From NCBI GenBank assembly GCA_026419785.1, contig JAODTK010005879.1, positions 62,001-126,000 on the forward strand: a DNA stretch of 64,000 bases, read 5' to 3'. This stretch comes from Sclerodactyla briareus. Lineage: Eukaryota > Echinodermata > Holothuroidea > Dendrochirotida > Sclerodactylidae. The position numbers and the translations under genes were made by a program. Within the stretch, counting starts at the first letter, position 1. The number at the start of each line of letters is the position of its first letter. This document shows positions 14,301 through 26,300 of the stretch, piece after piece. The notes under the pieces were generated by a model. It saw only the letters and a program-made list of their open reading frames with translations. It ran no database searches and was not told the DNA's origin.

Positions 14301-17300
14301 CTTTATAGAGCCAGCACAGATGAATAGGCTCAAAGAGTTTCGAGAGCAGAAAAGAAAACAAGTTTATGGAGGCCCACTTGGCAGATCTGCAGAGGGATTC
14401 CAGGCTGAGATCAGGAGTCTCAGGATGCATAAAAACTGCTATCAGATGAGGAGACAAGTGTACAGGATCCTTTAGAGAAAGAAACAGAAAATTTCCCTCC
14501 AAATTCCAATAGAAGCATGCAAAATGTTATTGTTCCTGTGTATTAAGACCATATAAACCCATTATTTTAGTACTGTGGGCTTCTGATAGAATACTCAAGC
14601 AATCATATCACTTCTGGTCAGTTATCCAGTTCTAGTTCATTTTTTCGCTCAAAATTTGAGCATTCGCTACCCTGCTTTATCTCAGGATCAGTTCAAAGTC
14701 CACTCACCCCAATTATCCTCTCTTGTTGATTCTTCATCAAGGTGTTGTGATGTAAGAAGGAGAAGAGCAATTAGTAGGTTGCAAGTAATCAAGTGCAATC
14801 CTTCATTTTGTTTTTTTTCTATGATTGCCCATTTTTTACTTCACTTTTGCAGGGCTGGGGCTTGAACCAACCAAGATTGCCAAGCCCAGTTATGTGACTA
14901 TCAATCAAGAAATGAACGAGATGAAGAAAAGGTATTTCACAGTGATCCTTACTGACAGGATGGGTGTTCACTATTCCATATTCATGATGTTTGCGATCCC
15001 CCCTCCCTTTTTTCAAGGGACTTTCACAATTACCACCAATTATTACAATGGTAGAGGGGTCAGCATCCCCCCGGAGGACGGTGTTCGAATCCCGGTTGGG
15101 TATCCAAAAGGTAGAGAGAATCTGGCCCACAACAGGAAAGAGTATTCTCGTTTTCAGTGGGTGTGACAGCTATGAAAATTTCACTGCCTCTCGCATATTT
15201 AGGAAAGATTCTTTCATTACCTCAAAAAAGATATATAGGCAGAACAGTTTGATTTTTCCTTCCCCTCAGTCTGTCGTCTATGGCACGGTGGAGTCCCAGA
15301 GGGTGCTAAGGAGATTCACGAATGGTTGTTCATGGCTTCGTCAATCAAGGGAGTCAGGTAAGGAGTGATCCAATCCCCCCCTTATTCCCCTCCTGCCCGT
15401 ATTTTCCTACCCAGCTCCCCATACAGTGCTTCATTGCCATTCAATATTTAACAGGGTATCTGCCAATGCAAAGCGATTGGGTCAGGCACTGATACGGAAC
15501 AGCAAATTACCTCTTTTGTCCCTTCTGTCACAAGCAGAAGGGGGGGGGGGGTGGGGTGAGTGGGTTGACCAGTCCTGCTAGATAATCATGGAGTATATTT
15601 GTTAAGTTTCAACCTCCTTGAAACTTGAATTATGAGTAATAATGTTTATGGGAAACTAGCAGCTTCAGTACACTCATACACTGTTCTCCTCAATTGTGCT
15701 GATGTTCATAACATTATCTCCATCCATGACAATATGTATGAGTGTGATGGGTCTTGCCGAAACATAATTAATTCAGGCTTAATATGACATGATGTTAATC
15801 ATTCCTCATCCTCAACAGTGTTTACAGCGTGATGATCGGTTTGCGTCTTTCTGTACGTCCAGGCAAGAAACTCAGATGACTTTCAGCTATTCTTTTCATC
15901 GGCTGCACAGAAACAGAGGTATGATCATGTTTTTAAAGGATGCATGTTTGTTTAAGTACCAGAAAACAGTGATTCTAGTGTGTGCTGATATATGTCTGTC
16001 TGTGCTAGTGTATAGATATGTGTGTGCTGATATATGTCTGTCTGTGCTAGTGTATAGATATGTGGGGGTTGGGTGCACCCCTGTTGACCAATGGCTTGTT
16101 GTGAGCTTTTCAGGGAACTTCAGGAAGTAGCATGGAGGATTTAGAAATACAACAAGTTAGGAAGATCAAATGATTTTAGTCAACTTCTGAATTGAAGAGT
16201 TGTATACGCTTGTGACTTATATGAAGAGATTTCATGATGGAGTTTCCTCTTCACCAAACTTAACTAAAAACTCCAGTATTACATACATTTGTTGTTGTAT
16301 TTGTTACGCACAAGCCAATCGATTAGGAGGAAGATTCCACAACAAACTTACTTTGGAGGGGTGCGGGTGTAGGGATGGGGGGGGTGGGGGGTGAGCCCAA
16401 TGTTTTGTATTTCAAATATGATTTTGTAGTCATATATGGTGCATATTCAGTTGTAGTTCTGCCACTAATAATGAATCACCTACAGGGTTCTTTCATGGTC
16501 CTACCTCGATAGACGAAAACAAGCTAGCCGGCAAGAGGTAGGCCTAACTGAAGAGGTGTGATCAGAAGTGTTGTGTAGCTTTCAGGGGCGGTCCCTAGAG
16601 TGGTACAGAAGTCATGTGCTCACTCCGGGCTCAATCAACCCCCCCTTTTCATTCCTTCTTCCAGGTTTTATGATCTTGTCATCGATATGAGCAATGACGA
16701 GAAGAGAATGATGTATTCAATGCCAACGAGACTCGCTCTCAACGCGAACAATTCAAGTGAGTGGTTGCTCGATTTGTGCTTGATTTGATTCCCACAGGTT
16801 CAGAAGGCTAGAAAAGCAGCCCTGGCCATAATGATTGTGAATGAGCACAGTCTGGCGATAACTCGCCGTCTCTTATGGGACTAGTTAAATGATATTGAGG
16901 CAGGGGTGTTGTAACCAATCAAGCAGCTACCTGGGAGGAACGACGTGAAACTCCAGGATTCGACCAAACCTTTCTCAGAACCTGGAGGAGCTGGAGATTC
17001 ATATCAGCCATGACTTGCTCACATGGAAGACTTATGCACCATATCTCAACCAAACCCCAGTAACCCCACAGAGTAGACCAAGACCTCGCCCATCGCAACT
17101 TCAAATACAGCCACCTATAGGAGACATGTTTCTGAACTGCTGGATTTGGCCCCAGATGTGTTGCTTGTAAAGTGTCACCCATACCACTTTTTTCATTCTG
17201 CCTGCAGATTCTCATCCTCAATTACCCATTTTCCCACCCAGTATCCCTTCTTCATTTTTTTTTAATAATCTGTTACCATTTTCCCATGGTACCACAATTT

Positions 17301-20300
17301 CTAAAAGCTTATCTGGTAACAGCACTTAGCCTATGCAGGCACTAATCTCATGACACCATGGGTCTTGAGCTGCTGTTAATATCCAGATGATGGGAACAGT
17401 ACGGCAGGGACAGCAGTTTTCCTCCCCTAGTGCGAACACTAGGTACTCATCACAACTGAGTGGGCTGGGATCCACTAACGGCAAGAATATGATCTGTATG
17501 GTTAACAGTTCGTGCTCAGTCCAATAGCGTAAAGTCAACCATATTCATTGCAAATATCCATAAAAATTGTGAGGTAGCTAGGATACGATTAACTGTCAGT
17601 GGTTGAACTGTGTGTTACAGCTTCGTTTATTTTTTTAATCATGGTAAGCATGGTAAACGACAATGGTTTGGGATTAATGAAATAACAAAACATTGACTTA
17701 GGCCTAACACATCCTCGTGTGTGTGTAATGTGTGTGTTTTATCCGTGACACTAGCGCCCTCTTAAAGAAATGCTGTATTTGGAAGGAACTTAATTGTAGC
17801 TCAGGCAATTGTACTAAATTATCAGAAACAAAAGTCTATTATAAAATCGAAACATTTTATTTCAATGAGCATACAAATTACTTGATGTTACTGGCACATT
17901 GACAGACTGATAGACTGAATAGTGGAAAAAGGCAATATGAGTGAATGTGTATGTGAACTGAATTGCAAAAAAAAAATTACTGATGTTACTGGCAAATGGA
18001 CGACTGATATACTACTATTGGACAAAGCAAATATGATGAAATGTTATGTGACATGAATTCAAAAAAAAAACTGTCCATACCATATTGATGCAATCACCGT
18101 ATCGATTGAATAACCATGTTGGATTAAATCACCATAAATCGAAAAAAAAGTAATCTGCCGAAAAAAAAATCAACTGTATTGATACCATCACCATATGTAA
18201 GATATCGCCCCTAATAAATGGTGAAATATATGTGAGTATGATAGCACAAACAGCTGCATTTTAGGAGCCTAATAGGTAAAGAAGATGACTAATCAGGATA
18301 TCCAATATTGGAACTCACTCACACATATTACATGAATATTCACATAAATTTCAGTTGGATTCATAGTTGTTACTACAATGATTGATTTTATCATCATTAT
18401 TTCTCCATAGCCACAATCAGAAATGTACATCAGATATAATGATTTAAAATCGCATTTTCAAACCAATGGAAAAACCAGGGTGGGAAGAAGGAAATAAATA
18501 TTTTCCATTCACTCTCCTTTATTATTCCACACTTTGGCAGTGTTTGATCTGTTGTCAAATTCCATTGAGTGTCCCCTTAGGCACTCATTTTACAAGTTAG
18601 AAAAGGGTGATTAATTAATCTGCCAGGAAAAAAAAAGGATTGACGTGGGGACTACAAGAAATTTGTCTGTTCTTGTATTAGGCCAACAGCTAGGCTACTG
18701 ATTAGTTGTTCCCAGTCATATAACAAGGCACATATATGATGATTTTTGTCCAGTGTTGGTGACCTTGAATGCTATTTTTTAACTCAGCCCCGGGACTCTA
18801 AAATAATGTATAACATCGCCACAGTGAAAACTCGACAATTATCCTATTTTTTTATTATTTTGCCCTATTTTGCCAATTTGCAAATGTAGAACCCACTGGC
18901 AATGTTCAATAGCAACAGTATAACTCCGACAAATCAATCCCTACTTTAGTTGTTTCTTGACTGTCCTTTTCCTCTCAAATGGGCGTTTTCTTCAATAATG
19001 TTGACTAAGGTGATTCACAATGTTCATTGTTCCATCATCTGCCAGTCCTGTTTTTAAACCATAATGAAGATCATTTCAAAGGTTGTCAAAGGCAAATAGG
19101 CCCATTACTGAGCTGTCCTTCTTGGCCCCTATTTGTACATTTGTCTTAGTGTACATTTGTGCGGTTGAGCTACTGCCAAACATTGTGCTCTTGTTAACTA
19201 ATCCAATGTGTATACCTTCCTGCTATTGCTGTAGCGACCAGCACCTCTCCTCCTCTGTTTTTTGCACAATGTTGTTATACACCATGCATCCTTATCTCCT
19301 TTCCTGGTTTCAGTAACTGACCCACCATCTTGGACTGTACTGTGTAGTATACACTCTCCTGATCTCCACCCCAACATTAGGTTGTGGTGGTTACTATCCG
19401 TACAACACACTCATAGGCCAGCCTGCACCATCAGTCCTGGTAAACTCACCTGCTCTGTACCTCAGCCTCCTCTCTCTGCATTGTCACTACTGCATATGAT
19501 CTTCTATTTACCAACACACCTCACAAACAATGAGATGGTTTCATGTACAAGCTATATCTATAGCCTTGTTTGACATGATCTGAGGAAGCTTGATGGTACG
19601 TGGTAGTTTCTGGTTCATCAGTACTACACATCTTCTCGTAACACATCCTCTCCCACAATTACCTCCATAGAGTTTCTTCAAGGTGTCAGTAGCTACACAT
19701 GGCACAACCCGTCCAGTGTATGTTTCATAGCCTTGTGTTCTTCTTCACATACTTACCATTGCGGCTGTCATCATAGAGGCCACGTGATTGGATCCACAAA
19801 CTGTGGCAGTGAGATTCTGTGAATATGTATGACAGTAACGGTGGGTCCTACCTTGGACCTGGCGACTTCTGCTTGATTCTGCCGTACTACTCCTCCCTCC
19901 CTTTTAAGAACTGTTATATGTGATTTGTTGTTGTTTACCTCTCCATACACTTTAATGACATCACTGCTGCTGCTGGAATACCCCATACAACCAGCCCCTA
20001 CTACCCCATCCCCTTATAATCAACTCACTCTCCATGGCTCCCTGTAATCCGAACCTCCTTTGAAACCATGAATAAATCTCTAACACCTGTCTCTGATAGA
20101 GATTCTATCTAAATCACCAAATTCCTTTATGCATCTTCCAAGCAGTGTTTGCCCGGCCGCTGTTATAGCTGGGAGACACTGTGGTGCTCTGTCCACTCCT
20201 TGTGGGATGCCTGTAACGGTTTCTCTGTTGCCTGTAAAGTGTTTCCAATACCGTATCGTGTGTGTTTGATTTGTCCATCCACGACTGCGATCCTCTTCTC

Positions 20301-23300
20301 GTTGTTGACATTGGCTTGCTTTTAAAACCTTCTCTTCATAGACTGTGCCGCTCCTGCTTCAGTTTTCCCACTTCCCTCAAATGACATTTGTCATCTATAA
20401 ATCCAGCCTGTGTATCCACCTTCTCCACCTCTCTCCCTTAACTCTTCTCTTTCTCTTTCAGGATATTGTTGTATTCACTTTTCAATTTTCTTTATTTCTT
20501 CTTCCAGTTCTTTTCATATTTAATCACACTTCCTGTTCGTGTCGGATGATTATCTCCTTCCGTTGTTTCTTCTCTCCAGCAATCCTTTGTCCTTCTCCAG
20601 CTTTTTTCAGAATTTTCTCTGATGCTTTTTCCTTGTGCTTGGACCTTGCTTTTTCCAGTTGTTTCTTGACGTTACTGCCAGTGCTTCACGGATTTTTGTA
20701 CCCTCTTTGGGATCCATAGAGATGTCTCCTGTACTTTTCCACTCAGAACATTGCTGCTTCCCAGGTTTCCCTCCTCTCACCTTGCTAAATTTCTTGACCT
20801 CATGTGTCAGATGACCCTTATGGTCTCCAAAAACACAGCACACACCACACATGGTCAGGGAGGTTTTCCCCCGGTCTCACCGCACATCTCGGCCAGGCGC
20901 TTTGACCTGAACGCACACCTTGGATCTTCATTATGGAGTCAAGCTTCTCCAGTGTGAGGCCTTCTGACCTCAATGCTCTGGAGATCTAGGAGAATTATGT
21001 CCGATGTGGGGTCCTCCAGCCTGTCCGTTGTCGATATGGAACTGAGCAACTGCTGACCACAAGCAATTCCTGCACTTGACGCAGTAGCCAGTGACTTTCT
21101 TCTTCTTCTTTACAAACCCCATGACACCGCTTGTACGTTTCTTCCTTGTATTTCCTGAAGTTGAAGGAATTCAAGGAGACTCTTGACCAAGAAGTCAGAC
21201 CCTAAAACCATTCCACACCTTCCCCCTCCGTGGCACTCACATTCCTCCATTACAGAAAGGACGTTGAATTATTCTTTTTGCCTGCAATCACCTTCCGTAT
21301 ACACTCCCTACAGTAACGGTGCAAACACGGCAGTACTTTTGGGTCTTTTTAAGGTCTCTAAACATAGTGAACATGAGAAAAACTTATCCTCAATGTCCCC
21401 CAAGTGAGTTGCGAGGGTGCCATTTTTCCGAGCCTGAGGATATAGGAACAAAATTATACAAATGAGGGTATAAAAGGAAAGTAAATATTTAATCCTGGTT
21501 TAAAACATTATTTGGTGAGGTTTATTTTGCTGATATTCGGAAGTTACCAAATCACCCTAATTATGTAACCACCCCCCCCCCACCACACACACCTCTCCTG
21601 TGATATCTTTGCTGCTCTGAGCCATATACAATGGTATTATAATGTGCCATATATACAGACACATATCCTACATCATTCAGTCATGTTAACATGAACTCTG
21701 TAATTTTTTTTTATCTTTTTTATTTTAAACAAGATTTTCCTGATAAATGCCATGTTGGCATTGATGGATGCGATAGCGGACCTTGAGTGGAGTCATTGAA
21801 GATTTCTTGGATGTGGAAAGGATATATAAGAAGGGATTATTGTAAGTAGGGCTCAAAATTCCAAAAATTGATTGAGAAAACTCACAAACAGAGAGTATCT
21901 AAAACTATGTGAAATAAACACTATTTCAAAGTTAGCATATAACGCTATGTAATCAGTGTGTACATTGTTGTTAAACCTGAAAACTGAACACAATCAAGCA
22001 TGTATATATAGCATGTATTGTGTGAGAAGTATGTTTTCAGAGGGTGGGGCCGGAGGGTGGACAACTTATGTTGTGACCATGCGTCGACATGTATAGATTG
22101 ACAGAAATTAAAAAAAGAAATTAGGACCCCATATGACCAGGAATGACCTTTTTCAGCTGCAAGTTAGCAGATCAAATCAAATTGGAGCATTACCATTTGA
22201 TTACTTTATAGAGCCAGTTGGAGGGCAGAAGGAATGTGTGGTCCCTGTGGAACCATGTCTTTGTATATGTCGAGAACTCTTAGTGGAAGAAGAGACTTAG
22301 TGCGTACACTTGGGCTGTGTGTGTGTGTATGTCACACTTTCTCGTCAGCAAAATTGTGTGTAGCACCGGGGATGGGGTGTACACGATCTGATTACATTTT
22401 GGCAGCAAACTTATTAAGTTGGATAAATTAGCTTAGTTTTATGTAATTTATTGTTTAAGCTCGTAGGCAGATTACACAAGAAACAGTATGTGCTTACAGT
22501 GAGGAGTTAGGCATGAAGGACCTGGATGACAGGTAGATGAAATGATTAGATTTTCAGCCCAAAATAGTAATTAAGTGGTCTTAATTGCAGCATTTATGCA
22601 AATTTTTAAGTTTGCCCGATTTTCACGAACTCGGTGGATGTGGTCTACCATGGTTCTGAGAAATTTTAAAAGTGAAGTCAGGAGTCACTGGAGGTAATTT
22701 TAATGTGCTTAATTTGCATAATAATTATGCAATTTTTGGAAGTTGGTTGGATTTCTACAAAACATGGTGATGTGATCCACCTTTGATGTTGATCATTTTA
22801 AGGTACAGCTGGGGCAGTAGAGGTCATGTATGTGCCTAAATTTGCTTAACTTATTCCAATTTCCAATTGGTTAATAATTCGCCAAACTCAGAGTATGGTC
22901 CTTTAACCCTTTCTGGATCTGATGTGTTTGATGTTCATGCACATAGATTGAATTCCTCATATAATAGCTGCTGTGAGAATAAAAGCCAACTGAGGAATGA
23001 GACCAATTTTACTGTGTTATAGCTGCCCACGAGCATATTACCCTCTCGAATACCCAACAATTTGATTGGTGAGAGACCACTAAAATACTGTAACATTTTT
23101 CTTTCCTCTCTTCTTTACCTGGGGACGCGTGCCCCAACACGAGACTTTGTATTAGCAGGAAGACACTTATTGGTCAGTTATTTTAGAAATTTTTAGGAAT
23201 TTTTATGTGTATATGTGAAGATATGTGATATCCGTTTGACATGACACTGGTCATGACTAGTTGGTTGTTTGTGTAGTGAGTAATACAAAACCACCGATCG

Positions 23301-26300
23301 CGCAACAAGGCGAAACACTTTCGCGATCGCCTGTGTATCCTGACGAAGTCAAGGAATCTATGCAGATGTGGTGTGGTGTTGTATGTATGTGTGTGATGCC
23401 CAGCTTATAAAAACGATAACTTGATCAGGTCTGAGTAGATCAAGCTCAGAATTGGTATGTGTGTTCCTCATGATTGAGTACATGATCCACTTTGTTTTGG
23501 GTGAGGTCAGAGGTCAATCAGAGGTCATCAGAGGTCACCGGCGGTCAAAGTCTGAAAACCTTGTATTGACAATTTGCTTGTAAACACAATAACTCGAGTC
23601 CACCTGGATGGACGAAGCTATACTTTGTATGGTGTTCCGCCATGATGGTACATAAACCCTGAGCGTTTGGTTAATGTGAAATGTTACATCGTATGTTACA
23701 AATATACCATGTAACAATTGAGGAAAGTCCCCAAAAAGGGGGGGGATGTTGCCGCGTTCAGTTCTAAAATTGAGCTCATGTTAGAAAATCTGTGACATTC
23801 CGTTAGGGTAGATGTAACGTTTCTAACTCTGGTGCAGTTGTAAGGGAGGTGTTAATAGAAAAAAAGTGGTTTGTTTCATTCATGGAAAACCCAAAGAGGT
23901 TGCCCTCGTTTTTGTCTTTCCCAATAAGGTATGAAAAGATTTAGCGACAACATGTTGTGTTGCATGTTGATATGTGTGCAGGTTTGCTCATGCTCTGCCT
24001 GTTAGGAGGGTATTCCCACTTCATAAGACTATATATTTACTAGTTACCAGAACTCTAAATCAATTGGCTTAGATAACAGAGAAAATGTATTGCTATTGAT
24101 TTGATTAGATTGGCAAACAAATCTGATAAAAAGCAGTCGTTTTGTATTGCCACTTCCATGTTCATTCAATCTTTTAGGAAGGGTGGGGGAAGGAGGCAGG
24201 TGGAGCGGCCAACTTTTTTTTTTAACCGTGTGAGGGTAAGGGATTCCTTCCTGCAAAATTTCCAACAGTAGTTCTATCTGGGAAATATGATGAGTTACGA
24301 TCCTGCAGACTGTTGACAACCTTACATAGAATTGTTCATAATCCATGTATGTTTGGCTGCAAGGCAATTAACAAATGTTTGTGACTCCAGTGAATATTCT
24401 GAATATCGGAACCTTGACTGAGTTCGGGCAATCACTAGGGAAATTACGTTGAAAGGTTGTATAGTGTCTGTTTATTAAATTATCTGCAATAATTTTTAAC
24501 TCACACTTCAAGATGATCAGGTGCTGCCTCAGTAAACTATGAATTGGATGTCCTTCAATGAATATTCACGTATGTAAAGGTTCAATCCCCAAAGGATGGA
24601 AGAGACTCGTGCCACATCTAGGGTTGTGGATCAATGGTATGTGGCGATAAGGTAGAGATATATAGACAGGCAGACAAACGCACCCAGAGCTATTGTGGTG
24701 TTCAATCACATGGAGTTTTATCAGGATAAAGGTTGAAACAGGCCCTGTTGTATCCTTCAGAAGAGTTCCGTAATAAGACGCTGTTCGTCTTAGTTCTTCA
24801 GGATTGCAGCCTCTAGCCGAGTGAGTGAAGAAAAATACATGCTTGTGAAATAATATTCTACTTTGTGCACGAAGATTTTATTGGGTACCAAGTTAGAAGG
24901 GATCACGCCATTCGTACATTTTTGGTTGTAAAAGTCGATACGTATTGATCTGTGTATTACATAGTTCAAATACTATCAACTAAAACGAGAGAGCAAGGAC
25001 TTGAAAGTGTTCACAACTGTAGCCTGACACTGGGATATTCACCACAATAACATGCTATTGTGTTTAAGTGAACCCTTCTCAATTTCTTATCTTGCTGTGA
25101 AGGCCAACCCACAGGAAAGCGAATATTTAATCAAAGTCGTAAACTCTCACCTTCATGAAGTGCAGCCCTACATGAAGAGATCCTTCTACACTACCGTCTC
25201 AGCCACAAGACATTGTCAAGGACCGGGGCCCGACAACCACAGGGAGGGGATGTCAGGATAAGTCATGGGCAGGGTTTCCGGAGGTAGAGATTGATGTCCA
25301 CAACGATCATCCTATCAAGGGGGAAGGGGGTGGGGGGGGGTTGTTGGTTGTTAACCCCAATTGGAACAGCTAGTGGTTGAAGGTATGTGGATCAGCTGGG
25401 AAACCCTGTGTTTAGTTTGTAGTGGCTGAGTGTTGTGCATGTTTGATGTGTTTGTATGTCTAAAATACGTGTTTATTTCCTCAAGGGAAGCGTATTGGGA
25501 GAGGGACAACACTGTACAATCAAGGGGAAGACATTAGACCACTAATCAATTACAATGTAATCAACTACTATGATTATTTCAGTGATACTGTGTATAGTAA
25601 TGTTACAGTGGCTATAATTTCTCCACAGGGAGTTGTCGTCCCTGCTGAGGGGCAAGTGGGGGTCCGTTTTTGAAGGACATGAGGAAACCATGAGTATACA
25701 CCAAACAGATACAGAGGGTCTTAAGTACCTGTGAGGAGACATTCCGGGGTTATGCGTTGGGAGTGGGGGGTGGCTGCTGATTGGACCACCTGGTACTACA
25801 CCAACAGATACTAGAGGGTCTTAAGTACATGGTGAGAGAAATTCCTGGGGTTATGGTTGGGGTGGGGTGTGGAGTGGTGTCATTGACCAATGGTACTACA
25901 CCAAACAGATACTAGAGGGTCTTAAGTACTGGTTTGAGAGGACATTCCTGGGTATGGTTGGGGTGTGGGGTGCTGCTGATTGACACCTGGGACTACACCA
26001 AACAGATTAAAAGAGGGTCTTAAGTCCCGGTGAGGACATTCCTGGGGTTAGGTTGCGGGATGTGGGGTTGTGCTGATTGACACCTGTACTACACCAAACA
26101 GATACTAGAGGGTCTGAGTACATGGTGAGAGACATTCCTGGGGTTTATGGTGGGGTGTGGGGTGCTGCTGATGACACATGGTACGACACAAACAGATCTA
26201 GAGGGTCTAAGTATGGTGAGAGAACATTCCTGGGGTTATGGATTGGGGGTGGGGTGCCTGCTGATTTTTTGTTGGGACCACCTGGACTACACCAAACAGA

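Noticed and set aside
15040..15130. tRNA gene
   Set aside because: A- and B-box-like motifs are present, but no acceptor stem or full cloverleaf can be formed.
16486..16537. Possible exon (CACCTACAG … GTAGGC) reading [16 protein letters not shown]
   Set aside because: It is 52 nt and would break the frame; exon 13 joins exon 16,665-16,756 in phase and that exon matches the ASK1 FFEMVNTITEE segment better.
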